Of a DNA stretch of 64,000 bases, positions 32,558 to 45,059 are shown piece after piece; the first letter of the stretch is position 1, and each line of letters opens with the position of its first letter. The notes beneath the pieces are model-generated. The model saw only the letters and a program-made list of their open reading frames with translations, searched no databases and was not told the DNA's origin. A program made the translations under genes and the position numbers. This stretch comes from Perkinsus olseni. Taxonomy: Eukaryota > Perkinsozoa > Perkinsida > Perkinsidae. The stretch spans positions 62,001 through 126,000 of the forward strand of contig JABANP010000075.1 of assembly GCA_013115135.1 (NCBI GenBank), given 5' to 3'.

Positions 32558-35500
32558 TTACATGGCGACAACGGCGTTCCCTGCAGCAGTGCTTTCCGAG
32601 ACGCCCGGAGCAGACTCGGTGGCCACGATGTAGTCACCCATGGGTTTCACCGAGTACTTGTGGATTTTACCGCGCAGTACATCCTGAACAGACTGCTGTG
32701 GAAAACTTCGCGCGCCACGAAATTACCTTGAGGCTCCAGCTGACCATCAGACTGCCCGTGGTGGTAACGATGGTTTCCTCAACGCCGCTTGCCCCGCACT
32801 CGAACCTCGCAGGAGTGAAGTTGATGTCCTTCAAACCATACCTGATCCGAAAATGATCACCCATGAATCGCTTCGCTCCGCTAATTATCTGCTACTTCAC
32901 GAAGTCTTCCTGCGAAAGGCTGATCGATATCAACTCCGGTGCGTTCTGGCCCATGGACTTATCGAAACCCGTCACACCACCGGACAGCTGAGTGTCGATT
33001 AGGACAAGATACTTCGCAGTTGTTCCGAGTAGATACCGACCATCGAACCTGAGATCGCGAACATCCATTACGCTCCTGTGCGAAGGCACTTCGCACCCGA
33101 AGCTCGGAGCCTGAGAGACATCCTCACCGAAAGATGACAAGGTTTATTGAACGCATCAATGACAGTCTATGCGATCGTAATGCTAGGTCAGTCCATTAGT
33201 CGCGAGTCGGTGTCGAAGCCCACCCAGCCCACTACGCCGCGACGGGCAGAAGTATCGGCCCGGTCTCACGTGACATCAACTTTGATGATCGGGTCCCCAG
33301 TGCCCTTGAGGAGGGTCTTGCATCGTTTGATTTGGCCCTCCTTGTTCGTCTGTCCGTCGAACAGGCGGTACTCGCCCACACGGTTACCGAGGGCCTAGCA
33401 CAACAGCCTTCGAGCGCGCTGGTAGTACGCTTCACTCCTCGTACGAATCTTCCCCCACCATCAGTCGCCGCAGCGCTCAGCTTGACGTTGCTGGCGTAGG
33501 CGTACGTCTGTGCCTACGAGTTAACGAAAGTTACGGTATGAGCTCGAAATCCGTATGACTACCCTATTAGTATTCCTCGAGTCGAGCCTTGGATCCATAA
33601 CGAAGATGGCTTTATCGTTCATTCCCATGAAGCACTGCTCTCCAGTACCTGCCGGCAGATCATCCGAGTCTGCCCCTTCCTTGAATTGGAAGCCGCGGCT
33701 TCCAACGCCGACTGTGGCGTCAGAACGGACCCTCCCCAGGCATCACTCTGCGCTGTCTTCGATGTCGGTATCAGGCTGTTGACTCGCATACTGTCTGCAT
33801 TCCACTCTTGCACCTGCCCGATGATAACCGTGTGGCGTCGTTGCTGACCATCACGGCTCATGCCTCACCACTTTCCCCACATTCAAGTCCATACAGAGGA
33901 CCTTATCGGCGTCGGCGGGGTCAGCTGAGAGATGAGATCAAATTCTGCCTCGACCAATGCTACACTCATTTTTCTACGGAGACTTATCGAAAGCAAATGG
34001 CAAGCAATCACGTATTTCCTTTACGCGTCTAGTTAACTACGGCGACGGCTCAACGGTTAAGGCGGCCAGCTGGTGAACGAAGCACATTTCGGCGATTTTT
34101 TTCATAGGGATCGGCCCAGACAGAAACGAACAAAGATTCTGAATCGCCGTGTCCTGTTGCATACCGCTCTGTGAAAATTTATCCACCAGAAATTTTCCCA
34201 CCACTTCGTATCAATTAGACACCCGTCACTCACAATGATCGAGCAAGAGCATCTTGTTATCTCCCCTCATGCATCATGCATGCTGCTGGACACACACCTT
34301 CGCCCTTGTATAAAATCTGACAACGACCGAATGAAGAGGCGCTCAGACCTTCGAGCAACTGCCGGGCTTTTGTGGTAGGGACAGTCGAGTACGAGCCCTC
34401 GTTTAACTGAAACCTCGTTTATTGCTTCGAACACAGCGGGAGGCACCGCGTCGGCAGCGAAAAGCTCATTCTCCCATCGGGTTGAGCAGCCCAGTATTAC
34501 GTTATTAATTCGTGTCACTTGCTCCAATCCATCAGCGTCCATCCTTAGAACCTGTCAAGAATAATACCGCCGTCAAGAATCGAACTACGGTCGTGAGATC
34601 AACAACCGAGCCATCTAACACATCGGACTACATTCATGTTCGCTCCCTCCGCCCGCTTCATGCCTTGCCGCCTGGCGCCTGTTGGAGACCTGCGCTGATC
34701 CATTTCCCCACTGAATTAACATTTTCTCTCACCTTCGTCCGCCATACGAATGCCCGGTCGCCTCCGACGGTTTTCGATGTTCCCATCAACTTGTTGCTTT
34801 CTGCAGCACCGCCATCCCGAGCGCCCTAAGGAAAGCTTCACCCGTGGCAAGTCTCTCTTGACCAAGCAGTACTTGTTTCTTAGGGTAGGTCTTCACGGGG
34901 CGAGCTACCGTACTCATCCTCGCTCGACCAGGCCTCCGAGGTCGTTGAAGCTTCGGAAGCATCCTCTGCAGGAGATACTCCCAACAGACGAAGGGGACAA
35001 TGGTAAAGGAATACCGCTTCGCTCCGCTGGTTCTTGCTCATTGTCAACATCGTAGAATTCCTCGGCTTTCTCGTTCTCTGTCGCCTTGGGCTTGCCGGGG
35101 ACTGACCGAAACGCCATCCCACCCGACCCCTCGCCCGGTCCTCAAAAGACTCGAATGCATCTATCGATTCAACGGATTGTATTCGGACAAACTGATTTCG
35201 ATCTGATCTAGCTCCTTCCCCATGTCCAGAGAAAAAGCCAGAAAATCTTCAAGATTACCAACCACGCTAGCGAGAAGGAGGCCGTGTAGAATGCGGCCCG
35301 AATTTCCCCCAGGTATCGGTGTTTAGGAGGACGAGGTCTGGTGATGGCTCACTTTTCTTCTTGAACCGGCGCTCGGCCTGCACCTTGTCCAGAGCCCCAC
35401 AGAGGGAAGCGAATGCAGCGTGAGTCGGGCCTGAATGGTCGATGCGCCCAGCGGCCACGTACGCCTGAGAATACTACATTCTATCGCCAATACCGGCGTT

Positions 35501-37752
35501 TTAGATGACAATGGGGAGAAGCCGAGGAACCTGACACGAGACCTCACACACCAGAGCAGTACTTGGAATTGCGGCAACGAGCCAGCCACGCGCACAGAAA
35601 TAGGATGAATTACTCAAAAGTTGGTATGAATGCAATTCGACAGAACCCCGTCGAGATCACTCTCTTGTCTCACTGGCCTAAGGCCAGTGGCCTTCACCTC
35701 GAACTGCGTCGCCGAGCACCCCCACTATTGAGCTGACCACCGGGTTCTATAGCGGCTTACATGATCTTAGGCCATTCATACTTGAACCCGAGACCAGCAG
35801 TGATAGCACCACTGTAGAGGAGACTATCATCAGCCTCTGAAAACGAATCCGAAACTACCGCGCGCCACGAAATTATACATGCTACGATCGAATATAACCA
35901 AGTGGGCCTCGAAGTCCTTCCGCTGAGTGATCATAACCATGACTGAGTTGGAGTGACCGACGGGCGACCATTCCCCTGGTCCTGAACACACCATCATGCA
36001 ATGACGAGGCCGCAAAAATCTCCCCTTGTTCTTTCATGTAACAATGCGCCACAGTCGTCCGCTTTTCAGTGCGTATTATACGCGCTCACAATTTTCCATT
36101 GTGACTTCTCCCCCAAAGTCGCCGTTTTCCCTCTCCCGAGTGGCTAACGACAACTAGGAAGAGTGACTGAGATACCCTTCCAGCAGCCTTTCTAATGCAG
36201 TCGCGGCTGAACCATTTAATGAATTTTTTCCGGCGCGATGAGACAAGTATATTAAGTACACTATAGTGAAAGTGGTAAAATAAAGTCATAGTATAAGACA
36301 ATAAAAGTGCACTATTAACGTATTTAGTAAATAATAGCAAATTTGATTGAGTATCAGTAGCATTTCGAAAATTTATATACTCGTAGACCAATAGTATTAA
36401 TCCCAAAGAGCTGTGCGAGCGCACTGACGAATTTGGACAGCCTACACACCATTGACCTACCCTCCCGAGCCGTCATACTGAGGCCGTCGATCTGCACGAC
36501 AATGGTGGACTCGGCCTGGCCCAGCATCTCCACTTGCCTGAAGGTCTGTCCTCACTGCATCGACGAGGGAAGGCTCACCTGACAAACTCATCCACGGCCT
36601 CCTCGTTGCGGAACTTGAGCCCCCACTCGCTCATGTTGTCGCTCTTAGTGACCACCTATCAGAGGCCGAATGACCATCACTCTTGTCGCTTTGTTGGTGT
36701 ACTTACTATCCACTGGACGCACGGGTAGCCGTCGTCCGGGTCGTCATAGCGCTGTACATTCGTCATCTGCTTCGCCTGACATACTCATCGAGCTCAATCA
36801 TGTATAAAGATGTACATAATAGGTAGAAGTGCTCATAATCATACTCATATCAAATAAGTGAAAATATATCTTTAACACGAATGATTCCATTGCTTGACTT
36901 GTGCCGCCTCAATGATGATCCGGGAATTGTCAGGGTCCTTTCCCCAGCACTTTCATACCGGCTGATGATAGCGAGCGCCCGGCACAATATCAACACTATG
37001 AGATTATACTGGTAGAGCTTTGAATACTAATCTACGCTTTTGTTACGGCGCTATTTTCAAATTTTCGCTTCACGTATGACCACCTGAAATCATTATCATC
37101 ATCATCATCATCACTGACGATGATGATGATTCATGAGACTTGAACGTATATAGAGGTTTATCGTCAAGATGTACAAAATTTTAACATCTTTACATGATTC
37201 AGTATTCAATAATTTTTACTAAAATTATACAAAAATTAAACGAGAAAACATATCTCACGAACACTATCAGATTTGATCGATATGGCTAGCTTAAATATTA
37301 ATCTATCTTTTTATTACGATATTATTTACTAACTTCAACTTCACAATTCACCACCACCACGACGAGCCTTCCTTACATTAAAGACCTCCTCGACCTCTTC
37401 GTCCTCCTGCGACACATACATTCGACCGAGGGCTTCGTCAAACGTCACGCTGCATAACTGCTTTTGAAATCGATCCTACAGTGAACAGCTGCCGCCCTCC
37501 GGCCTCACCCCGTCCGCTAGACTGGTCCACTCTCCACCATCCAGAACGAAGAAGTCGCCCTTGAGGAGGTCCAGAGCGCACCCAGTGGCTGTCTGTACGG
37601 CTGTGGCACCCTCCTGACCTGTAACAACGCCATAGCAAGGACGGCAAGATCCCGCTGCGGACGGTACCTGGCGAACCGTGCTCGGAGGCGTCCTCTCCCT
37701 TGACATCAGGTGGAGGGGGACGGCCGAAGAGGTTCTTCACTAACGAGAGCAT
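32558..37752 (-). CDS. VID27-family protein, many exons
   Basis: VID27 proteins (named from yeast vacuolar import and degradation) are cytosolic, with an N-terminal PH-like part, an acidic linker and a C-terminal beta-propeller. Seen in order on the minus strand: start MLSLVKNLFGRPPPP (37752), LLKGDFFVLDGGEWTSLADG, FDEALGRMYVSQEDEEVEEV (about 37445-37375), SDNMSEWGLKFRNEEAVDEF (36650-36577), FEAHLVIFDRS, ALDKVQAERRFKKKSE, acidic EASTTSEAWSSEDEYGSS, MDLNVGKV/VQEWNADSM, CFMGMNDKAIFVMDPRLDS, YRLFDGQTNKEGQIKRCKT, VRDLRFDGRYLLGTTAKYL, INFTPARFECGA with IVTTTGSLMVSWSL, and IHKYSVKPMGDYIVA ending at 32558. The motif order fits the family closely. Introns are mostly 30-70 nt; those at 36760-37370 and 36220-36420 are longer and AT-rich. 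Exon limits in the N-terminal half are approximate. Confidence 0.8.
34551..34640 (-). other. VID27 intron 3' part with a sense B-box-like motif
   Basis: On the minus strand AGTTCGATTCT (plus 34571-34582) lies about 20 nt before an acceptor TTGACAG followed by the exon that encodes MDADGLEQVTRINNVILG. T-stem pairing is weak. Listed because orientation and position match the stronger cases. Confidence 0.35.
37083..37131. repeat. (ATC)n inverted against (GAT)n
   Basis: Four to five ATC units, a CTGAC spacer, then four GAT units form a possible hairpin in an intron of the VID27 gene. Confidence 0.6.
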
Positions 37753-38951
37753 TGTTAATTGAGGGGTAAGGTACTGAAGGAGAAGTAGTGTAGTCTCGTC
37801 GCTGCCGCAGGTGATGGCCCGTCCTGCAGTCCCCCCAAAAAAATCCGCCTTGGTACGCGACAGAACAACACGAGGAAGGGAAGACCAAACTTGGACTCGG
37901 GTAGGGGGATACAGGATAGGGGCAGCAGACCCATCAACGGGTAGGTGCACGCATGCGCAAGCGACACAAAGACATGAAAAGATGGTCTTCATCAAACCTA
38001 CGCCTGACGAGCAGGTGGGAAACAACTCCCGCATGTCGACCTTGAACGCTCATGAAGATGCTCTTCGAAAGGGAACATCGAGCAGTGGTGGAGGTCCTTC
38101 TGTCTTCACAGAGGGCGCAAACATCATGATCATCCGTGACCCTATGCGCGGCTGCGCATGATACGCCATCGTTAATCATGATCAGCTACACAGAGCTCTC
38201 AGCTGATCGACCTATGGGGCCCACCGTGGACATGCTACTCGAGGAGAGACATTCTCAGTGCGGCTTTCTGCTGAATTTCTGACATCAAAAATTTCCACCG
38301 CCCTCACTGCCCGAATCTGGATTTGGTCTACCTACTTCACAGCTGTCTGGTCATACACCGTGATGTAAAATCTACCGAGAAAAGAAATACGATACTCATA
38401 CTTGTAGGGTATCAGTATCAGTACTCTATTTGTCTAATACGTATTAGTATAATAGTCCTATACGCACGTATTAGTCTAATACGAATAACTATACCAATGT
38501 TCCGAATGATACAGAACAGCCATTCATCTGTGATGGTGTCGACTCGACACTGTCGAGGAAGGTAACTACTCGAGTGGAATCGAGAAGACTGGAGAGAATC
38601 CCTAACCGGCTAACCTCCCTACCATCCCATCTAGTGCGAGCAAGAAACAAGAAGAACTTAACTGTTAAGTCTCAACACAACATACACATGTCGGAAAAGA
38701 TATGCTGTTACTTGGAAGTAGTCGAACCCGACGCGAATCGCCTTTGGGCGACGCTGACACCCTCAAATTCCCAATACCCACCGACACACATGGTTGGACG
38801 GAGTGTCCTAGGCCCCTGAACAATCTAGCCATTGCAGGCATGACCTCAACTATCGTTCGAAATGGGCGCAGTCCTTGCCAAACCCCGTTTAAGTAGTGCT
38901 ACACGGCGAACGCACGGCATTTGTGCTGGCACAACACAAAGAACATAGGTG
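37753..38951. other. Intergenic stretch between VID27 and the next gene
   Basis: Contains a palindrome cluster at 38395-38483, including 38467-38483 (CGTATTAG/CTAATACG, loop 1) and CTAATACGTATTAG just upstream. No supported gene. Confidence 0.45.
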
Positions 38952-39828
38952 CTAGCTGCATGCTTTCCTGACGACTTGGTAGGCGAGGGACTGGAACCTT
39001 GCGCCAATAATGATGAGATCTACACCCTGTAGTCTATAGGAACAGAATGGGCCCGCATCAGTCTCCACTGCATCCCTACAGGATCCCTGAGGATCTCCAT
39101 TCCGTCCTCTTGCTCGCGCTGGCCCGCTACTGCGAACGAGGAGATTATCCGTCAGGCACACAAGAATATTCACGCGGACCATCGCTAGAATAGAATCTCA
39201 GCTCCGTTTACCACCAGCGTATCTACAGCTCTCATCTGGTAGATTTTTTTCTGACCGGACTGCATTCGCCTGAGCAACTCATGAAGGCCTCATTCATGCT
39301 ATCCTCCATTGAATGAACGATGGACCGTGCCATGACACGATGGACGCGTTGCCGGTGCTATTCCACAGACAATCCTACCCCGTGGCGGGCTAGCAGACTG
39401 GGACACACTCGATCAAAGGCCGAACCATGGCCGGAATACACATCCTTCACCGTGTGTACCGTCGCCATTAGCGCAAACTGACGAGGACTGTCCACACCCC
39501 ATCCTCCGAAGAACAGTCGACTGCTACTCCGTTGTGAGTTGCGGTATAAAACATCCCTCAGACGACGCTAGACGCCCGACGCGGCGCTGTACCGCCTATC
39601 GAAATTCGAGCATGCATTCAAGCGTCCATCGAGGAGAGTATTTGTGTGCTCCCTCATACGAGATGGCTGTGGGGGTGGGATAGAGCCACTCGCTGCCGAG
39701 GGCTTGGCGGCGGTCTTGTCGCTCACCGGATGGTCTTCACTCTGGACTACTGAGCCGGGACATCGTTGACACGCGTGCAAGGTCGCACGCGTGTACAAGA
39801 TCCCCAACGGGCATGCCCCGCTAGTCAC
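38952..39828 (-). CDS. Unknown multi-exon gene
   Basis: Coding-like exons on the minus strand: 39828-39570 (Ser/Pro-rich start, MREHTNTLLDGRLNACSNFD), about 39540-39375 (RQFALMATVHTVKDVYSGHG), about 39340-39190 (ARSIVHSMEDSMNEAF, then IYQMRAVDTLVVNGAEIL) and 39125-39010 (EDGMEILRDPVGMQWRLMRA), each flanked by plausible splice sites. No family is recognised; the motifs could belong to a mitochondrial or nuclear housekeeping protein. Joins were not all phase-checked. Confidence 0.4.
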
Positions 39829-39977
39829 AGCGGGACGGCTCCAGCGACCGTATCGTTCTACTGTAATCGAGGATAGCGAGCCGTCTCTGAGGCTCTCGCG
39901 TGATGCAATGGTGTGTGTCGAGGGTGCAGGGAGGAGCTGGAATCACCGGGTATCGTTTTAGGCCTTCCTTGGCAAGA

Positions 39978-41691
39978 ATGAGAGTTCCATCGGGCCTGAT
40001 CGTTCTCGTCGCTATTGACTGCTTCTGCAGTGCACAACGGCAACCAACGGAGGCAGAGCCAACCACTACTACTCAAACCACCACTACCACCACTACTACC
40101 ACAACGACTACGACTACACCTCCCCCTCCGCCGACTGTACTCAATGCCACTAACGTGCGCATCCAGTCAAAGACCACTTACTACTGCAACAGCGCATTCA
40201 AGACACCCAGTGGTGGGAAAACTTCCTGTGGACTATCACAGACGGCAGCCACTTTCGGTGTGGTATTGCCACTGATGGATGATGGCACGCTGACCGTCCT
40301 TGAGGACACTTACGTTGCAAAAGACGGTCAGGTGTCGGTGGTGGCGTGGCCAAGTCGGCCGTATCAGTATATGGTGTATGTGACGACTCCTACTAAGAGA
40401 ACGGTACTGCAGATCTACAACCACAAGTCTTATGTGATAAAGGACGAAGCTGTGAAGTCGTCTCAAACCTTTGGCAACTACAGGACCCTGAATGATGATG
40501 ATTGGCAGTATCAAGGCTTAGTAAGCGTGCAGGGTGAAATGCAAGCCCTCTGGGTGTCCACTGGCGGTCTGCCAGCGTCGGCTGATGGCAAGCAAGAGTT
40601 TGACATATTGGGAGCCTCGGAAGTCGCGCCGAATAAGTGGAAATTATATTTGGATAAGACCAACACCACTCTGTACAACATTGAAGGTGTCGGGGGTGCA
40701 GATGACACTATGATACAACACACGAGTATCAGCTACTGGGCCAATCTGACCGTTGACATGACCCTCGAGGAAGCGATGGCTGATCTCTATAAAGTGTACG
40801 ACGTCCAAGAGCATATTCCCCAGCCCGGAGACCCTGGCACCGTCCCTTACGTTCACCCCTTGCTGGCCGACACTCATGTCATCACCGAGGAGACTCGAGA
40901 ATTCTTCCAATCACACGAGCCGGCCGATTGCAAGCCCAAGAGCGGTGAAGGCGGGTCGCCTCAGCCCATCGATTGCTATAGGATAACTCCGGGGTCGAGC
41001 TATAACTTCTTCCATTATGGGACTACTCCTCCCGGAAGAGGCCTGCACAAGCTGAACAAGTTCCAGTATCCGAGAGGGTGTAAGACCAACTCCAAGAAGC
41101 TGCAAGTGCCCAACGTCTGTCTGTTCATCGATGCTGATGCGGGGCCCTTGACACTCGAGCTTGACATCGGTGTCTTCTCTCAAGACGTGACCTCACCTTC
41201 TTCCAATGCCGACTTAGGCTTCAATGTCATCCTGGACTGGCCCCGAACTCCGGCTATCAAAAGTTCGACACTCTACGGACAGACTTGTGCAACGATTTGG
41301 CAAGTGGCGACGCCTCAGGGCATTGGCCTCGGGCTTGAATGTCTGCTTCAAGGAGGGTGACGGAAAAGTCGCGGTTACTTTGACCTATGCTCAGCTAGGA
41401 GGAGCGAAGAAGATGTTCACTGTGGACGGGGAAGCCACCGGTCAGGCGAAGATGCTTGGAGATCGTAAAGTAACCGTCTCGGCGGACAGTAGGGTAAGCG
41501 CTGGTGCTGAAGACAAATCGACCGACGCGGCCGTCTTCTATGATGTCAATGCTTCCAACGAGGAATACAAGTTGTCCTTGTGGTCTTTCATGTCGGGCGC
41601 CGACTTCGAGGTGGGTAAGAAGATTCTCAACTGGAGGAGGGTCTATCATTGGCGGGTGGAGCAATGGGCGATAGGAGATATTAGCCTTTAG
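39978..41691 (+). CDS. Large secreted protein with Thr-rich mucin-like segment
   Basis: ATG 39978 is chosen because it begins a signal peptide (MRVPSGLIVLVAIDCFCSAQ); the upstream ATG at 39900 would bury it. A run of about 20 threonines then prolines follows (residues about 28-52), a likely O-glycosylation region, then a roughly 400-residue domain with paired cysteines and several N-glycosylation-type sites (NTT, NLT). The frame changes near 41304; a 49-nt GT-AG intron 41304-41352 restores it in phase and leads to the C-terminal exon ending at 41691. Surface or extracellular function is inferred. No known family is recognised. Confidence 0.75.
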
Positions 41692-42128
41692 TCTTGACTA
41701 TACATATACGTTTACCTGCTTTTAATGGATTTGCTTCGATAATGGCAGCAATGCAACATTGTTATCTTCCTGGCGTCATTAACTTTGTTGATCTTGTAAC
41801 AAGTCATGCTGTTGTGCTGGTAGTCGCGCTAGCTATTCCCGCTATTTCACGAGCACGTCTTTAAACGGGCCTGCGAGGAAAATCTTTGCACGAGGTCCCT
41901 CTCTAAGAAACGTGATCAGACCACAACTGATAAAACCTAATACTGTGTATAGGTGCAAAGGCGACAGCGCATGTCAAATCTCGCTCGCCCAAAAATAGAA
42001 CCGTCGTCAAGTTGGGTGAACAGATGGAACGGCTGAACACACTTTTTCTTTCAGTTGTCGTTCTGCTTGCTTGACTTGACGGTTTGGTCATAGCGGGTAG
42101 TAAAGTAAAAAACTGGAAGGCGAAGACC

Positions 42129-44718
42129 ATGACGGATGGTCAGCGGACGAGGCCATCGAAGAAAGAGAGGCTGAAATTGCCCCCTATTATGCGCAACGAT
42201 CGTGCAGCTGCGGTAATAGCCGCTCTCAACACAATACACAAGTCTACGAACTGCGCCTTCAGAAATCGGGCCCAGTGGACCATGTAACAGCAGCAGCTGC
42301 CGTAGCAATACCATCGGCGGAAGCGATGGAAGCCGTTCAAGCCACATACAAGAAAGTTGGCACACTCGGCCACGGTTCGTTCGGGAAGGTCTACTTAGTG
42401 CTTCACACGCCGACTAAGGAGCTGAGGGTAAGCCAAGCTTTGGGAAAGTTGGTATGATGAAGATGGATGAGGTTCGCTCTGCTCGTTGACGGTTGAGACA
42501 ATCGGTTGCCCTAGAGGTTGATGGCAAGGTACTGAAGCAAATGGACGTCGACGAGAGGCAAATATCCGAAACCAAGGATCCACGAAAGGAAGCGCTTAGG
42601 GTGAGAAATCCCAACTCGAGAGCTCACAGGTTAAAGCGGCGTTTTTCCTTTGTAGGATGATTACGATTGACTCGTGAAATATTCAACTTTATGTAGTGCA
42701 TAATCTCCGTGACTTTCTACCCCTTCGCGTGCTACTCACACTGATTTGCTCCGTTTTACAAAGCAAATTGCAATGTTCCTCCTCGAAGGGTTCGAACCGG
42801 GGGCCTAGAGGTTGCTACTCAGCGCTCTACCCATCGAGCTGTGACCTTCCTCATGTGTTTTTCTGTCGTCAGGAAGCCTGGGTGCTGAAGAAGATGAATC
42901 ATCCCTTTATTGTAGGAATAAACTCCGCTCCGCCTATTTTGAAAGAAGGCATGCATCGACATTAGATATCCTATCACGACGTCTTCGTAACACCCCGGCA
43001 GAAGATGTGTATCGTCATGGGTTACGCTGATGGCGGCGACCTACATACGTAATACCTTTAGTCTGTTATAACGAATGCGAGATGCGGAGATGAAGCCACT
43101 TTGCCACGTGGTGACGCGACAACGGCGGTCGTCGAACTATCATATTATGGTGATAAATTGAGACCACTATGCCATCACGTGGTGGCGAGGCGAGAAGGGC
43201 GGTTGTCGAACAATTGCAGCGCTGAGCCCGTGTCTGGGTGCTGCCTCGAACCCTAGCTGACGCTGCTGCTGCTGCTGCCGCGTGGCATAATTGCCTCATT
43301 CCTGCACGCCGCAATTCCCTCGTTGCAAACTGTATGTCATAGCTAGAGGTGTCAGAAAACCTTCCGCCCACTCAACAACACGATCCAGCTTCTGTCAGAT
43401 ATCTAAAGCGCCGTAGAGGCCTTCTGGCCGAGGAAGAGGTCTTGAGGATGTTCACCCAGCTGTGCTTAGCTATTGACCATGTTCACAAGCAAAGGGTCAT
43501 CCATAGGTAGTCCGGCGTCCTCCTGTGGACAGACTGGCTGATTGGGACCACGGCAACCGAACTCTTGCCTTTGCCTGGAATCCAAGCGCATCATCTTCGC
43601 ATCATAAACGATTCACCATGGCTTCTTGTCGGAGCTGGATAGGATCAGCGATATAGACGTCAATCCCGGGTTTTTGTGAGCATCTTGTGGGTCTCAGAGA
43701 CCTCAAGTCCCAGAACGTCTTCCTTCATGGGCCCCAGCGGACTGTCAAGCTCGGAGATTTCGGCATTAGTAGGGTCTTGGAGAAAACAAGGGATCTGGCT
43801 CGGACCATGGTGAGTGATGCTGGGCGTACGAGACGATCGATCCTCGGTCCACGTAACTCGGAGGTCCGTCGTACGGGCCCACTTTCATAGGAGCCGTCAC
43901 GCTTTTCCGGACCCCGCCTCAACCTCCTTCCATGACCGATCAGGTTGGCACGCCATATTACCTCAGCCCGGAGATCATCATGGAACAGCCGTATGGCTTC
44001 AAGTCTGACGTTTGGTCGATGGGTAGTAAGCCCACTATGAAAACACCTTAATATCATTATTCGACTGCGCTTTCTGCCGTAGCTCTTCCTCGACAGAAGT
44101 TCGCTCGTGTTTGCGTGGCCGTATCAAGATGGACGCCCCTCACTCTCGCTAGCATCAGGCTCGCTCGTGATCGTCGTCATAGCTGCCGAATAATCTTCAA
44201 ACTTTTGCTTTCCTCATATTGGTGGGAAAAGCCGGAAAATTGTCTAGGAAAATCGTAAATTGGCCAGATGCAGCCACAGCTATTCAGGTGTCATCCTGTA
44301 CGAGATGCTCACCTTGAAGCACCCCTTCGACGCGAGGAACATACAGCACCTGGCCGTGAGAATACTCAACCTTAAATTCGAGGATCCCGATCGAACGAGA
44401 TATACGAAAGAGACGGTACGAAAGTCAGCGTCCACATGCGCCGACGTGAGGATTTCCGTGGTCAGTGCGACATGGTGAGAATGTTGCTAACTCGGGAGTC
44501 TGAGAAGCGACCTAGTTGCGATGATATCTTGAACACCCCGCTGCTGCGCCATTACGTTTTACGGGTGAGTCCGGACATGGAAGATGACAGGCTACTCTGG
44601 GGCGCTCTCAGGAGCTTGGTAAGTGCCGAGAGTTGGACTACAGACTTCGCAGCTCGGAAGGTGAGGAGACGGAAGGTGTGGTTTATCACTCCACTGGTCA
44701 TTTACCTGGGGCAATGAC
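42129..44718 (+). CDS. NEK-like (NIMA-related) protein kinase
   Basis: Complete serine/threonine kinase domain spread over about ten exons. After the start [19 protein letters not shown] (42129) an intron (about 42212-42261) joins in phase to [18 protein letters not shown] (glycine loop). Then [15 protein letters not shown] (catalytic Lys), [14 protein letters not shown] (42874 onward), [48 protein letters not shown] (catalytic HRDLKxxN split by an intron), [46 protein letters not shown] and [20 protein letters not shown] kinases act in cell cycle and cilium control in other eukaryotes. All key residues are present, so it is probably active. The C-terminal tail after 44600 is uncertain and may continue into the exons at 45-46 kb. 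Confidence 0.85.
42777..42851 (-). other. Antisense tRNA-like sequence in a kinase intron
   Basis: Within the intron about 42602-42873, the opposite strand reads a good D-arm with A-box (AGCTCGATGGGTAGAGC), an anticodon-like region and B-box GGTTCGAACCC. Acceptor and T-stem pairing fail, so it is a tRNA pseudogene. Confidence 0.55.
43083..43362. repeat. Foldback element, about 280 nt, in a kinase intron
   Basis: Begins with two tandem versions of CCACT(T/A)TGCCA-CGTGGTG and later contains GCCGCGTGGCATAATTGCC, close to its reverse complement. It ends CTCGTTGC-AACTGTATGT-CATAGCTAGAGGTGTCAGAA. A related copy lies at 59680-59862, and the end segment recurs inverted near 51688-51712. Confidence 0.6.
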
Positions 44719-45059
44719 GTTATCATATATCCCGCGATTATCATCGCACCTTCGTCGCTCGCGAGTGCTAGCTAACTCGGAGTCTTCGTACAGCCGTTCT
44801 TGTCGAGATGACGGCCTCCGTTCGATGGGCTCAACCAACTAGTTCCCCGTCTAACGAACCGCTCGCGAGTATCCTATGTTAACTTTCTAGTGGAAGTCCG
44901 GTCGGTTTTCCCTCATCTCACTCGCTGTCAGCCCGAAACAACCTCCAGCAGCGGTGTGAAGCTCCCGGCACTCCCAAACCGTCCGAGCGGCTTCGTGGCT
45001 AGGATTCGCGGGCTCACTAGGTGAGCGATTTTCACCTGACCCGATTCATCTTAGCAACC

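Noticed and set aside
34040..34110. D-arm-like GGCTCAACGGTTAAGGC taken as a tRNA-Leu/Ser gene
   Set aside because: No anticodon stem, T-arm or acceptor pairing follows.
37438..38034. 198-codon minus-strand frame as one protein
   Set aside because: Only its middle part (MLSLVKNLFGR) is real; the conserved downstream reading is in another frame after an intron of the VID27 gene.
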